DNA from: an uncultured Bartonella sp.
GTDB taxonomy: Bacteria; Pseudomonadota; Alphaproteobacteria; Rhizobiales; Rhizobiaceae
Length of the DNA: 64,000 nt
Direction: 5' to 3'
NCBI GenBank assembly: GCA_945285915.1
Contig: CALYQL010000011.1
Span: forward strand, 26,308-90,307
Shown: positions 1 through 9,431 of the stretch, one piece after another
How positions within the stretch are numbered: the stretch's first letter is position 1
Layout: every line of letters starts with the position of its first letter
Notes under the pieces: model-generated
The model's input: the letters and a program-made list of their open reading frames with translations, nothing else
Told to the model about the DNA's origin: nothing
Databases searched by the model: none
Made by a program: the position numbers and the translations under genes

Positions 1-67
1 TGGTTTTGCCGCCAAAGCAGCGTTACGCATGATAGAACTCAAAAAAGAATTCGGAGTAAATCATTGA
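1..67 (+). CDS. ribH: 6,7-dimethyl-8-ribityllumazine synthase, C-terminal end only
   Basis: Only the last 21 codons lie in the window, read in frame from base 2 to a TGA at 65-67 (ends ...[12 protein letters not shown]). The residues resemble the C-terminal helix of lumazine synthase, which makes the riboflavin precursor ring, and ribH directly before nusB is the standard order in Hyphomicrobiales. The TGA overlaps the TTG start of nusB by four bases, pointing to translational coupling. The identification rests mostly on context because so little is visible. Confidence 0.6.
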   Translation, partial: GFAAKAALRMIELKKEFGVNH

Positions 68-540
68 TTAAAGGCGATGAACCCAACAAAAATCCACCTC
101 GGCGTGCCAATAAGCGTGGTGCAGCGCGTCTTGCTGCCGTGCAAGCGTTATATCAGATGGATGTTGCTGGTACTGGCGTCATGGAAATTACTGCCGAATA
201 TGAGGCTTACCGTTTAGGGCAAGAGGTTGATGGTGAGCAATATCTTGATGCTGATCCTCAATGGTTTCGTGCCATTATATCTGGCGTTGTTAAGGAGCAA
301 CGCCAGCTTGATCCGTTAATTCGGCAACGTTTACCAGAAGATTGGCCTTTATCGCGCATTGATTCGACCTTGCGAGCAATCTTGCGTGCTGGGTTGTGGG
401 AAATAAAAAATCGTAAAGATGTACCAATTGCTGTTATTATCAGCGAATATGTCGATATAGCAAAAGCGTTTTTTGAAGGTGATGAGCCGCGACTTGTTAA
501 TGCGGTGCTCGACCGTATGGCAAAAGAATTACGTGCTTAA
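64..540 (+). CDS. nusB: Transcription antitermination factor NusB
   Basis: NusB is a small all-helical cytoplasmic protein that binds boxA RNA with NusE (ribosomal protein S10) and keeps RNA polymerase elongating on rRNA operons. The 158-residue product has the usual family length (140-160) and the family's N-terminal stretch [16 protein letters not shown] at about residues 18-33, plus the C-terminal [11 protein letters not shown] and [12 protein letters not shown] helices. The start is a TTG at 64 overlapping the ribH stop, with GGAG at 53-56 seven bases upstream. It is the last gene of its operon, since a strong hairpin terminator follows 16 bases after the stop. Confidence 0.93.
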   Translation: MIKGDEPNKNPPRRANKRGAARLAAVQALYQMDVAGTGVMEITAEYEAYRLGQEVDGEQYLDADPQWFRAIISGVVKEQRQLDPLIRQRLPEDWPLSRIDSTLRAILRAGLWEIKNRKDVPIAVIISEYVDIAKAFFEGDEPRLVNAVLDRMAKELRA

Positions 541-555
541 AGAGTTTGGAATTTT

Positions 556-583
556 AAAAGCCCTCATTAAGAGGGCTTTTTTG
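556..583 (+). terminator. Rho-independent terminator after nusB
   Basis: Inverted repeat AAAAGCCCTC / GAGGGCTTTT with a five-base loop followed by T residues, 16 bases after the nusB stop. The A-run before the stem means it may also stop leftward transcription. Confidence 0.85.
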
Positions 584-671
584 TATAATTTGTCACGCTA
601 TCAAAATAGATGCGAAAAAGGACCTTCAACATAATAATTGAAAGCCCTCATCGATTACGGAAATAATAATA

Positions 672-1184
672 TTAACGACCTGTAGAAGGTAAGGTTGGAA
701 CGCCTTTTGAACCTTTGATTAGCTGTGACAAGAACGATTGGTCATGACCACCAGTTGGTGTTGTTTGTGAGACCGTATCGAAAATTTTGCCATCTTGTAG
801 ACCATAATTGGCAATTTTTTCTACTTGTCCATTTTTGTTGAAGTAGATTGCCAATATTTTCCGATCAACAATTTTAGGCTTCATAAATTGGGCGCCACGA
901 TAGCGTGTTTGTGAAATATAATAGAATACTTCATTATCATACATGGCTGTAACAGAAGGAGAACCCAATGCTAGGAGAACCTGATCGCGGCTAGACCCAA
1001 CTGGTATGGAAGCCAAAGCTGATGGATCCAGAACGTAACCTTCATTGAAGGTCTGGCTGGTGTTCAATATATTGGCTGATTTACAACCGCTAGCAACAAT
1101 GGCCGTTGCAGCCAATAGGCTTACGATTAGCGTTTGCTTGGCGCGGGGTGTAACGCGGATTATATGAAACAATGAAATCTCCAT
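672..1184 (-). CDS. bamE: BamE/SmpA-type outer-membrane assembly lipoprotein (OmlA)
   Basis: BamE is an outer-membrane lipoprotein that stabilises the BAM complex inserting beta-barrel proteins. The product has a positively charged start (HIIRVTPRAKQ), a hydrophobic signal stretch, and a lipobox VASGC, then the SmpA/OmlA fold: a VGSSRDQVLLALGSPS motif, an aromatic FYYISQTRYR strand and NKNGQVEKIANY. The open frame runs further upstream to 1301, but that extension (residues MHIVFDNIK...) would bury the signal peptide, so I place the start at the ATG at 1184; ATG at 1193, with a GAGG about 10 bases upstream, is the main alternative. It points away from the DUF177-plsX run, as in Brucella and relatives. 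Confidence 0.82.
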   Translation of the reverse strand: MEISLFHIIRVTPRAKQTLIVSLLAATAIVASGCKSANILNTSQTFNEGYVLDPSALASIPVGSSRDQVLLALGSPSVTAMYDNEVFYYISQTRYRGAQFMKPKIVDRKILAIYFNKNGQVEKIANYGLQDGKIFDTVSQTTPTGGHDQSFLSQLIKGSKGVPTLPSTGR

Positions 1185-1400
1185 TTTAAGCATAGCGGAG
1201 GGTAGCCTCACGGTTTGGTTCTTTTTGCCTAAACTACCTTTAAGCGGTTTGCAATAGATTGCATTCGGCAGAGCTTTTATATTGTCGAAAACAATGTGCA
1301 AAATTATATTTTTATGTTCAATTGGTCAAACTTGACGATAATACTAAATAGGTTAGGCACTATAATAATATAATTTTGAAGTATTTAGTTAGGATCTGCA

Positions 1401-1964
1401 ATGAGTGATGATCGCCACGAAATTATGACATTTGCCATCAAATATCCAGTTAATGTTCGATCTTTACCGGTCAAGGGATTGCGAGTGCAAATCGAGGCTG
1501 ACCAACGGGAATTGACAGATTTGGCGAAAAATCACGGTCTTTTGTCTGTCAATTTGTTCAAAGGCGATTTACATGTCTCACCGTGGAAAAAACGTGGTGT
1601 GCGGGTAAAAGGTAAATTATTTGCTGATGTTATCCAGGCTTGTGTGGTTACATTGGAACCCGTACCCGACCATATTGATGAGGAAGTTGAAGCGGTTTTT
1701 ATTCCCGATGATTCTCGCCTTACGAAATATGAACATATCGATGATACGGGTGAACTGTTTGTCGATGCAGAAGGACCTGACACACCAGAGGTTTTTCATG
1801 GAGATGAAATAGATTTGGGTGCATTTTTGGAAGAATTTTTTGAGCTTTCTTTAAATCCATATCCGAGAAAGCCAGGAGTTGAAGCGAATTTGACTATTGA
1901 AGATAATACAGACGAAGATCAGCAGTCACCATTTGCAATTTTGGAACAACTGAAGAAACGTTGA
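1401..1964 (+). CDS. DUF177 / YceD family protein
   Basis: 187-residue cytoplasmic protein of the YceD (DUF177) family, which in many bacteria sits just before plsX and in plants and E. coli has been linked to 23S rRNA accumulation. Visible family traits are the mid-protein VIQACVVTLEPVPDHIDEEVEAVFIPD stretch (about residues 78-103) and the acidic C-terminal LEEFFELSLNPYPRKPG. It starts the rightward run toward plsX, fabH, ihfA and merR. In Brucella-type genomes a ubiquinol-cytochrome c chaperone gene usually precedes it; none is present between here and the bamE-like gene. Function in this organism is not known beyond the family. Confidence 0.82.
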   Translation: MSDDRHEIMTFAIKYPVNVRSLPVKGLRVQIEADQRELTDLAKNHGLLSVNLFKGDLHVSPWKKRGVRVKGKLFADVIQACVVTLEPVPDHIDEEVEAVFIPDDSRLTKYEHIDDTGELFVDAEGPDTPEVFHGDEIDLGAFLEEFFELSLNPYPRKPGVEANLTIEDNTDEDQQSPFAILEQLKKR

Positions 1965-2101
1965 ACTTTTTAAAAACAAAATTAGTGGTTGTATGATATT
2001 GTGAAACCGTTATTTTTAGCACCTAATTAGACAGAGTCTAGATTTAGGCCTATTCCGTTGTTAACCGATATAATCTTTATAATTTAACAGGACGTATAAG
2101 A

Positions 2102-3169
2102 GTGATCAGAATTTCCGTGGATGCAATGGGTGGCGATTTTGGTCCAGAGATCACAATTGCCGGTGCAGCAATCGCACAAAAGCGTTTTCCAGATATTCAA
2201 TTCCTTTTTTATGGAATTGCGGAATCTGTTGAGCCTGTATTGAAACGTTATCCGGAATTGATGGCCGTATCAACGTTTATAGCCACGGAAAGCTATACCC
2301 GTATGGACGAGAAGCCCAGTCAGGCACTGCGTAACGGGCGTGGAAAGTCATCTATGTGGCACGCGATTGAAGCTGTTAAGAATGGCGAAGCTGACGCTTG
2401 TGTTTCGGCTGGCAATACCGGTGCATTAATGGCGATGTCGTATTTCTGCCTGCGCATGATGGAAGAGGCAGACCGGCCTGGTATTGCTGGCGTTTGGCCG
2501 AATTTGCGTGGTGAAGGCATTGTGCTGGATATCGGTGCCACAATTGGAGCTTCAGCAGATCAGCTTGTTGACTTGGCGGTCATGGGGGCCGGAATGTTTC
2601 GGGCTCTCTATCATGTTGAACGTCCATCTGTTGGTCTGCTTAATGTTGGTGTGGAAGAAGTCAAAGGGCTTGATGAAATTAAACAAGCAGGCATGATGCT
2701 ACGCGAGATTGGGCTTGATGGGCTTGAATATAAGGGTTTCGTTGAAGGCAATGATATTGGTAAAGGCACGGTTGATGTTGTTGTTACGGAAGGATTTTCA
2801 GGTAATATTGCCTTAAAATCAGCTGAAGGAACGGCGCGCCAGATGGCGCAAATCCTGAACGAAGCCATGCGTAGTTCCATTTTTTCCCGTCTTGGCTATT
2901 TGCTATCTATTGGTGCTTTTCGTAAGCTTAAACAGAAAATGGACCCCGGCCGTGTTAATGGCGGTGTTTTGCTTGGGCTAAATGGCGTGGTCATTAAAAG
3001 CCATGGTGGAACGGATGCTGATGGATTTGCATCAGCTGTCCGAGTAGGGTATGAAATGGTCAATAACAAGCTTCTGGAAAAAATTGCCGCTGACTTACGG
3101 CATTTTCATGATAGAAAGCCTGAGCTCCTTCATCATGATCATGAGACAACGCGTGATTCGGAGCATTAA
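2102..3169 (+). CDS. plsX: Phosphate acyltransferase PlsX
   Basis: PlsX converts acyl-ACP and phosphate to acyl-phosphate, the acyl donor PlsY uses for phosphatidic acid synthesis at the inner membrane. The 355-residue product begins [19 protein letters not shown], the family hallmark, followed by [37 protein letters not shown] split over residues 74-108, and [17 protein letters not shown] near 225. The start is GTG at 2102, with AGGA about ten bases upstream. It is followed 50 bases later by fabH, so that the same transcript would feed fatty acid initiation and phospholipid synthesis. Confidence 0.97.
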   Translation: MIRISVDAMGGDFGPEITIAGAAIAQKRFPDIQFLFYGIAESVEPVLKRYPELMAVSTFIATESYTRMDEKPSQALRNGRGKSSMWHAIEAVKNGEADACVSAGNTGALMAMSYFCLRMMEEADRPGIAGVWPNLRGEGIVLDIGATIGASADQLVDLAVMGAGMFRALYHVERPSVGLLNVGVEEVKGLDEIKQAGMMLREIGLDGLEYKGFVEGNDIGKGTVDVVVTEGFSGNIALKSAEGTARQMAQILNEAMRSSIFSRLGYLLSIGAFRKLKQKMDPGRVNGGVLLGLNGVVIKSHGGTDADGFASAVRVGYEMVNNKLLEKIAADLRHFHDRKPELLHHDHETTRDSEH

Positions 3170-3219
3170 TAAACCGATTAAGAGTTAAGCAAACGATTGC
3201 TGGGTAAGGACTAAGCTGA

Positions 3220-4194
3220 ATGATTCGATCTGCCATATGTGGCATTGGAAGTGCGTTGCCAAAAAACAAAGTGCCAAATAGTGAACTTGAACAGATCGTC
3301 GAAACATCAGATGCATGGATTGTTCAGCGTACAGGGATTCGTCAGCGCTTTATTGCTAGTGAAGACGAAACAACGGTTACATTGGGAACTGCTGCAGCTC
3401 AACAAGCGCTGAAAGATGCAGGCCTAACTGTTGACGACATAGATTGCATCATATTGGCGACAGCAACACCAAACCATACATTTCCAGCTTCCGCAGTGGA
3501 AATACAGCAAGCTTTAGGAATGACGCATGGTTTTGCTTTTGATGTGCAGGCTGTGTGTTCTGGATTTATCTATGCTCTGACAACGGGAGATCTATATATT
3601 CGTGGCGGTATGGCACGACGTGTATTGGTCATTGGTGCTGAAACATTTTCTCGTATTATAGACTGGAGCGACCGTTCAACCTGCGTATTGTTTGGTGATG
3701 GTGCAGGCGCCGTTGTTTTGGAAGCACTACCCGATCAAGCGGGCTTGAATTCCGACAGAGGAATTTTGGCGACAAAATTACGTTCTGATGGTTCACATAT
3801 GAGTAAATTATATGTCGATGGAGGTCCTTCAACGACACAAACAACCGGTCATCTTCGAATGGAAGGTCGTGAAGTATTCAAACACGCGGTTGGTATGATT
3901 ACCGACGTTATTGATGATTGTTTTGATGCTACAGGTATTTCTGCTTCAGATTTGAATTGGTTTGTACCGCACCAGGCTAACAAGCGTATTATAGATGCTT
4001 CAGCTAAAAAACTTGGAATTTCTGACGATAAAGTTGTGGTGACAGTGGATCAACACGGTAATACATCAGCTGCGTCGGTACCATTGGCACTTGCAACGGC
4101 CGCTCATGACGGGCGCATCAAACGCGGCGATCTGGTTATGCTTGAAGCAATGGGTGGCGGCTTTACTTGGGGAGCTATTCTTCTTCGTTGGTAA
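3220..4194 (+). CDS. fabH: Beta-ketoacyl-ACP synthase III FabH
   Basis: FabH condenses acetyl-CoA with malonyl-ACP to start type II fatty acid synthesis. The 324-residue protein carries the full thiolase-fold triad: Cys113 in VQAVCSGF, His251 in [11 protein letters not shown] and Asn281 in [11 protein letters not shown], plus the C-terminal MGGGFTWGA. Length and motif spacing match E. coli FabH closely. It lies between plsX and ihfA in the conserved alphaproteobacterial order. Confidence 0.97.
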   Translation: MIRSAICGIGSALPKNKVPNSELEQIVETSDAWIVQRTGIRQRFIASEDETTVTLGTAAAQQALKDAGLTVDDIDCIILATATPNHTFPASAVEIQQALGMTHGFAFDVQAVCSGFIYALTTGDLYIRGGMARRVLVIGAETFSRIIDWSDRSTCVLFGDGAGAVVLEALPDQAGLNSDRGILATKLRSDGSHMSKLYVDGGPSTTQTTGHLRMEGREVFKHAVGMITDVIDDCFDATGISASDLNWFVPHQANKRIIDASAKKLGISDDKVVVTVDQHGNTSAASVPLALATAAHDGRIKRGDLVMLEAMGGGFTWGAILLRW

Positions 4195-4269
4195 GTTTAA
4201 TCTGACTTGACCAACAATGTTAAAGCCGTATAAAGTCTCACAAGATCAATAATTTAAAAGGTAACTGTT

Positions 4270-4581
4270 ATGTCCGGCAAAACAGTGACGCGTGCAGATT
4301 TGGCTGACGCGGTATGTAGAAAAGTTGGTTTATCTCGCACGGAGTCCGCATCTCTTGTGGAAATGATTTTGAATGAAGTATGCGATGCTATCGTTAAAGG
4401 TGAAACAGTCAAGTTGTCATCTTTCGCTACTTTTCATGTGCGTGATAAGAGTGAACGCGTAGGTAGAAACCCAAAAACCGGTGAGGAAGTGCCTATTTTG
4501 CCGCGGCGCGTTATGACATTTAAGGCGTCAAATGTCTTAAAACAAAGAATTCTGGATTCACATCGCGTGAAAAAGGCGTAA
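4270..4581 (+). CDS. ihfA: Integration host factor alpha subunit
   Basis: IhfA pairs with IhfB to bind and sharply bend DNA, organising the nucleoid and promoters. The 103-residue protein has the HU/IHF fold: N-terminal [20 protein letters not shown] helix, [28 protein letters not shown] (split here around residues 48-75) containing the minor-groove intercalating RNPKTG arm, and [14 protein letters not shown]. IhfA is favoured over IhfB or HU by the position directly after plsX-fabH and before a merR gene. Start ATG at 4270. Confidence 0.95.
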   Translation: MSGKTVTRADLADAVCRKVGLSRTESASLVEMILNEVCDAIVKGETVKLSSFATFHVRDKSERVGRNPKTGEEVPILPRRVMTFKASNVLKQRILDSHRVKKA

Positions 4582-4734
4582 TTGCTTTTCAAACTAATCT
4601 GAATTTTACTTTAATTGTCTATTGACCAATCTTATTTGTCTTAAAAAGTCCTGTCATTGACGTTTCAATGATAGAAAGTTACGATTCGACAATAAGTTAT
4701 GGTTTGATTTTTGTAACTCGCTTGAGGTCGGAAA

Positions 4735-5241
4735 ATGGATAAAAGCCCAGATGCTTTCCGTACAATCAGTGAAGTTGCAGAAGCGTTGGATCTTCCGCAA
4801 CATGTTCTTCGTTTTTGGGAAACGCGGTTTACACAGATCAAGCCTTTAAAACGTGGTGGCGGTAGACGGTATTATCGTCCGGCAGATGTCGAGTTACTGA
4901 AAGGTATTCGCCAACTTCTTTATGGACAAGGCTACACGATTAAAGGTGTGCAACGCCTGTTGAAGGAAAATGGTGTGGCATTTGTCATTGCCTATGGCAA
5001 CGGAGACGTTGCCGCTATCGATGCCATTACCAAAAGAAAGCGTGATGAGGAAGAAGCTGAAAAAATACCGGAACCGGTAAAACCGGCTCCTTCTAAAGGG
5101 TTATTCAGTTTTATGAAGTCGGATTCTGATGCTGAATTAGGCGCAAGCAACAGACGTAGCGGTAAAGATGATAAAACGCTGTTACAAGAGGCTCTTTTTG
5201 AGCTCATTGAATGTAAACGGGTGCTAGATCGCGCACGATAA
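4735..5241 (+). CDS. MerR family transcriptional regulator
   Basis: 168-residue cytoplasmic regulator with an N-terminal MerR winged helix-turn-helix (residues about 8-75: [22 protein letters not shown], then [23 protein letters not shown]). The second half is acidic and lysine-rich with a short C-terminal helix and no cysteine-rich metal site, so it does not look like a mercury or copper sensor. This is the merR gene that follows ihfA throughout the Hyphomicrobiales; its regulon is not known to me. A tRNA-Pro gene often follows it in other alphaproteobacteria but is not present here. Confidence 0.88.
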   Translation: MDKSPDAFRTISEVAEALDLPQHVLRFWETRFTQIKPLKRGGGRRYYRPADVELLKGIRQLLYGQGYTIKGVQRLLKENGVAFVIAYGNGDVAAIDAITKRKRDEEEAEKIPEPVKPAPSKGLFSFMKSDSDAELGASNRRSGKDDKTLLQEALFELIECKRVLDRAR

Positions 5242-5359
5242 AAGCAACACTACCTTCTCTTTTATTTGCCGCGCAGCAATGGTCAATATGGCATATAACC
5301 ACTAATTTCATACACAAATAACTAGAAATCTTAGTTTTTACACGCACAAACATTTACGT

Positions 5360-6706
5360 TCATGCATGCGGCTCATTATTTGTCGATGTATCATGCGATG
5401 ATGGACTGTGGGCTTTTCGTATTCTTCTTACCAACCACCAAACAATCAAAAGTGCTATTGGCACCGAAACGGCTGTTATAAATTCAGGTGGAATTTTCCA
5501 GCCGAAAAAATGCGTTCCTTTGCTTAAATATCCGATTAACCCGACAATATAGTAGGATACAGCAGCAACGGATAAGCCTTCAACAGTTTGCTGCAATCGA
5601 AGTTGAGTTTTAGCTCTCTGATTCATAGAAGATAACAAATCACGATTTTGTTCTTCGAGCTCAACATCAATCCATGTGCGCAGCAAGTTCGTCGCTCTGG
5701 TTAGCTTGCGCGATAGATTTGCTTGTCTATCTTCAACAGACCGACAGGTTCGCATTGCCGGTGCCATACGACGTTGTAAAAAACCAATCCACGTATCATA
5801 ACCCGTAACAGGCGTTTCATTTAACGCTTGCAGACGTTCCGTAACGATACCATCATATGCACGGCTTGCACCAAAACGATAAAGACTGGCGGCAGCATCT
5901 GCTTCCAACCCGACAGCCAGATTAGTAAGCTCGTCCAGCAGAACTCTGTTATCGCGCTTTTCGTTAACGCGCATATCGGCGGTAATTACGGCCAATTTTT
6001 CTTCCATTTTTCGCGTTTGCGAAGATAAACGTTGCGCTAACGGAAGTCCTAACATTGCTAGCGTACGATAGGTTTCAATTTCAATTAAACGTTGTGCCAA
6101 TGCACCCAAACGTGCTGAGGACAGACCTTTATCCAGAATAAGAATCGGTGTGAGATTGTCCCCATCCTGTCGAAAATCAGTAATTATGTGCGCTAAACCG
6201 TTTTCAACAGTGGAGTAACACAAGCTTGACGGATCAAAATTATTGATTTTCTCTCGTGCTGTTTCGTCCCATGGTAGGATTTCCAGTTTAATTCCCGATA
6301 TCGCTTTACCCGGTATAGGAAAACCTAGACCAAAAGGCGAATTGCCTTCTGGTAGACCCGTTTTACTGTTAATTGGTGTTTCCCACAAATAGGTCGAAAA
6401 TTCTGTATGCTTTTCCCAACGAAGGTGACCTTTTCCCCACGTCATGGTGTGATGACGAGAAGCTGATTCTGGCGCTGAAATGCCAAGCCTACGCGAAAAT
6501 TCAGTTAATGCCGTAACATCATCACCGGAAGTAGAATCAGTGATAAATGCTAATTGGATAAGCAACATTGGTGCTTGGAACAATGGGTTAGGGCGCGCAT
6601 GAATCTCGCCAATAGCGGCGCCACGTCCCTCATATGATGGGAAACCTAGTATGCTGTTACCTTTGAGATCAAAATTCGCTGAATTGGTAAGATCTTGGGA
6701 GGACAA
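5360..6706 (-). CDS. DUF3422 family membrane-anchored protein
   Basis: 448-residue protein of a family common in alpha- and betaproteobacteria with no assigned function. The N-terminal part contains the family phrase GEIHARPNPLF (about residues 33-43); the middle is helical and charged (LAQRLSSQTRKMEEKLAVI); two hydrophobic segments lie at the C-terminus (AAVSYYIVGLIGYL and ITAVSVPIALLIVWWLV) followed by a basic tail, so it is probably an inner-membrane protein with a large cytoplasmic domain. The start is a TTG at 6706 supported by AGGAG eight bases upstream. It is oriented against the merR gene and shares no operon. Confidence 0.8.
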   Translation of the reverse strand: MSSQDLTNSANFDLKGNSILGFPSYEGRGAAIGEIHARPNPLFQAPMLLIQLAFITDSTSGDDVTALTEFSRRLGISAPESASRHHTMTWGKGHLRWEKHTEFSTYLWETPINSKTGLPEGNSPFGLGFPIPGKAISGIKLEILPWDETAREKINNFDPSSLCYSTVENGLAHIITDFRQDGDNLTPILILDKGLSSARLGALAQRLIEIETYRTLAMLGLPLAQRLSSQTRKMEEKLAVITADMRVNEKRDNRVLLDELTNLAVGLEADAAASLYRFGASRAYDGIVTERLQALNETPVTGYDTWIGFLQRRMAPAMRTCRSVEDRQANLSRKLTRATNLLRTWIDVELEEQNRDLLSSMNQRAKTQLRLQQTVEGLSVAAVSYYIVGLIGYLSKGTHFFGWKIPPEFITAVSVPIALLIVWWLVRRIRKAHSPSSHDTSTNNEPHA

Positions 6707-6872
6707 GCGATTCTCCTATGTATCAATATTGCTAGGGAATAAAGTGATAGTTTTAATGTAACTTAAAATGCAAAATTCATTTTATAAATAAAATAATTAA
6801 GGAAATTCAATAGATTAAAAGGATTCCACAATCAATTGCCTTTTATACACTCTAAAGTGTCTGGATTGAAGA

Positions 6873-6947
6873 TGGTGGGCGTGACAGGGATTGAACCTGT
6901 GACCCCTACAATGTCAATGTAGTGCTCTCCCGCTGAGCTACACGCCC
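6873..6947 (-). tRNA. tRNA-Val (anticodon GAC)
   Basis: Cloverleaf on the minus strand: acceptor GGGCGTG/CACGCCC, D-arm GCTC/GAGC, anticodon stem CTACA/TGTAG around loop TTGACAT giving anticodon GAC, T-arm ACAGG/CCTGT with TTCAATC loop, discriminator A and an encoded CCA (6873-6875). Confidence 0.96.
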
Positions 6948-7045
6948 ATCTTATGCTGGTGCATACACCATATCAAACGCATTTGGTCAATGGCTGTTTG
7001 ATAAAAAAATGTAATAATTTGTAAAAAATTATCTGCTCACCGCGT

Positions 7046-7408
7046 TTAGGCAGCGATAAGCATCTTTTCAACTTCGCTTACCAATTCACGTAAATGGAAG
7101 GGCTTTGACAAAACTTTTGCGTCACGCGGTGTATTGCTATCGGCATTTAGGGCAACAGCAGCAAAACCGGTGATAAACATTACACGTAAATCGGGGTCGA
7201 TTTCAGTTGCTCTTCGTGCAAGTTCTATCCCGTCCATTTCAGGCATAACAATATCTGTTAAAAGTAATGAAAAAGGCTCTTCCTGAAGGCGTTCGTAAGC
7301 GCTTGCACCATTATCGAAATCGGTAACTTCGTAGCCGGCTCTTTCAAGAGCTTTAGCTAAAAAACGACGCATATCGTTATCGTCTTCAGCAAGCAAAATT
7401 CGTTTCAT
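7046..7408 (-). CDS. cpdR: Response regulator CpdR-like
   Basis: CpdR is a single-domain receiver that, in its unphosphorylated form, brings ClpXP to its substrates (including CtrA pathway proteins) at the cell pole; the CckA-ChpT relay phosphorylates it. The 120-residue protein is only a receiver domain: acidic pocket AEDDND (residues 7-12), phospho-acceptor Asp52 in LLTDIVMPEMDG, the switch MFITGF, and KPF with the conserved lysine. The sequence is close to rhizobial CpdR as I remember it. ATG at 7408 is chosen over the upstream ATG at 7420 because GGA lies seven bases before it. It is divergent from the FGase gene, a conserved neighbour. Confidence 0.9.
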   Translation of the reverse strand: MKRILLAEDDNDMRRFLAKALERAGYEVTDFDNGASAYERLQEEPFSLLLTDIVMPEMDGIELARRATEIDPDLRVMFITGFAAVALNADSNTPRDAKVLSKPFHLRELVSEVEKMLIAA

Positions 7409-7587
7409 GGTATTTTCCAACAGTTGTTAATTTAATATTGAACCTTATTTTATTCATACAATAAAGTCTTATCGTAAAAAAAGCGATAAAGAGACTTTGT
7501 AAAAAACTGTTTGATAAAATGGTTAATTGCCAGTAGCGTTTTGCTTTATCTGTTAAGTTATAAGAACAGATTTAATAGGAATTGAAA

Positions 7588-8466
7588 ATGGATTTGGATG
7601 GCGTTGCCGCATATGAATATCGTGAACCAGCACAATTGCGGGTGCCATATTTATTTAATTCACCACATTCAGGTAGGATATATCCAAAATCCTTTTTGCA
7701 ACAAACGGTACTAACCGGCACAAGCATCAGAATGTCGGAAGATTGTTATGTGGATTTGCTGATTGAAGATGTGGTGCGCATGGGCGCCGGTTTCATGGCA
7801 GCAAATTTTCCGCGTGCCTTGGTTGATGTTAATCGGGATAATTACGAGCTTGATCCTGAAATGTTTGATGAGCCATTGCCGGATTTTGTGCCGCAACCAA
7901 CGGTCAGGGTGAATGCAGGGCTCGGTACAATCCCGAAAATCGTCGCAACAAATGTGAATATTTACGATGGTAAAATACCTTTAAGCGACGCATTCGACCG
8001 AATTAATAGTTTTTATATCCCATATCATCAGAAATTATATGAAGCATTGTCTTCCATGCGTGAACGTTTTGGATTCGCAATTTTAATTGATTGCCATTCA
8101 ATGCCAGGGAAATTGAAATTTTTTGGTGGCACAAAACAACCAGATTTCATCTTAGGGGATCAGCATGGTCGTTCTTGTGCGCAATCATTTTCTGCTTATG
8201 CAGCAGATTTGTTACGTGAAAAAGGATATACGGTAAGCCTTAATCGACCATATTCTGGTGGCTTTATAACGGCACATTATGGTGATGTTGCAAACAATAT
8301 CCATAGTCTACAAATTGAAATCAATCGTAGCCTTTACCTTAATGAAATTTCATTGGAAGTTAATAATAATTTTTTGAATTTAAAGCGTGATTTAATAGAT
8401 TTTTCTGCTGATTTAATGGCTTTTCCAGAAGGTGACTTTATAGCATTCAATGCTGCTGCGGAATGA
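7588..8466 (+). CDS. N-formylglutamate amidohydrolase family protein
   Basis: 292-residue protein of the FGase (HutG) family, zinc hydrolases that release formate from N-formyl-glutamate at the end of one histidine degradation route, though many members have unknown substrates. Motifs seen are the N-terminal NSPHSGRIYP, LVDVNRD in the middle, IDCHSMPGK, and NRPYSGGFITAHYG, which carry the histidines and acids expected for the metal site. No hut genes adjoin it; instead it lies between cpdR and hisN as in other Brucella-like genomes, so the real substrate is open. ATG at 7588 has AGGA eight bases upstream; an in-frame TTG two codons earlier is possible. Confidence 0.85.
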   Translation: MDLDGVAAYEYREPAQLRVPYLFNSPHSGRIYPKSFLQQTVLTGTSIRMSEDCYVDLLIEDVVRMGAGFMAANFPRALVDVNRDNYELDPEMFDEPLPDFVPQPTVRVNAGLGTIPKIVATNVNIYDGKIPLSDAFDRINSFYIPYHQKLYEALSSMRERFGFAILIDCHSMPGKLKFFGGTKQPDFILGDQHGRSCAQSFSAYAADLLREKGYTVSLNRPYSGGFITAHYGDVANNIHSLQIEINRSLYLNEISLEVNNNFLNLKRDLIDFSADLMAFPEGDFIAFNAAAE

Positions 8467-8645
8467 ATGACGGAAATTCGTCATTATATAGAAAATTGAA
8501 TATCGGTATTGAATGGCCATTTATTCGATCGTGCTATATCTTTAATGATCGTCAGATATTATTGTGTTTAATAAGTATGAAATAGCTCTGTTATTCAGCA
8601 AAAGGGACTATAGTATATCATCATTAAAGTTCTTCAGGGTGGATC

Positions 8646-9431
8646 ATGACGACATTACCAGATTTTAGTTTTTTTAAAAAACTGGCTGACGCTGCAAAAG
8701 CGACAACCCTACCGCATTTTCGTCATGTCCTTTCTATCGACAATAAAGAAAAATCTGGCTTTGATCCTGTAACAAATGCAGATCGCGAGACGGAAATTAG
8801 GTTGCGAGAAATTATCCGAAGTGACCGTCCGCAAGATGGTATTCTTGGAGAAGAATTTCCAACACATTCAGGTTCCAATGATTACACATGGGTGATTGAC
8901 CCGATAGATGGAACACGCTCTTTTATTTCCGGTATGCCAATTTGGGGTAGTCTTGTTGGTTTAAAACACAAGGAAAAAGCTGTTGCCGGAATGATGGCCC
9001 AACCATTCACTGGTGAAATTTTTTATTGCTGTGGTGAGGGTTCATATCTTTATCATGATTTTGATGGGGCAAACCGGAAGCTAAAAACCAGTACTTGTAA
9101 AATATTGTCTGAAGCGACATTGTTTTCTACCGCGCCAGAACTTTTTGAAGGTGAAAAATTAGACCGTTTCATTTTAATCAAAAACAAGGTGCGTTTAACG
9201 CGCTATAGTGCTGACTGTTATGCATTCGCAATGCTGGCTGCCGGTTGTATTGATCTTGTGGTAGAAACAGACCTTAAACCTTATGATATTATGGCGCTCA
9301 TCCCAATTATTGAACAGGCGGGCGGCGTAATAACCAACTGGCAAGGCGGCAAAGCTGAGGACGCTGGTGATATTATTGCTGCGGCAACACCTGATCTCCA
9401 TTCAGTAGTGTTGAAAATGCTTAATAATTGA
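8646..9431 (+). CDS. hisN: Histidinol-phosphatase, inositol-monophosphatase type (HisN)
   Basis: HisN removes phosphate from L-histidinol phosphate, the penultimate step of histidine synthesis, in alphaproteobacteria that lack a HisB phosphatase domain. The 261-residue protein has the Mg-dependent IMPase motifs: GEE (residues 68-70), DPIDGTRSFISG (85-96) with the metal-binding aspartates, and KPYDIMALIPIIEQAGG near the C-terminus. IMPase family members also include inositol and 3'-phosphoadenosine phosphatases; HisN is preferred from sequence resemblance and from its place after the FGase gene. Its 3' end overlaps the convergent hydrolase gene by 11 bases. Confidence 0.83.
   Translation: MTTLPDFSFFKKLADAAKATTLPHFRHVLSIDNKEKSGFDPVTNADRETEIRLREIIRSDRPQDGILGEEFPTHSGSNDYTWVIDPIDGTRSFISGMPIWGSLVGLKHKEKAVAGMMAQPFTGEIFYCCGEGSYLYHDFDGANRKLKTSTCKILSEATLFSTAPELFEGEKLDRFILIKNKVRLTRYSADCYAFAMLAAGCIDLVVETDLKPYDIMALIPIIEQAGGVITNWQGGKAEDAGDIIAAATPDLHSVVLKMLNN

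Noticed and set aside
560..650. AGCCCTCAT repeated at about 559 and 642
   Set aside because: Nine bases only; the first copy is part of the nusB terminator and the second has no partner arm.
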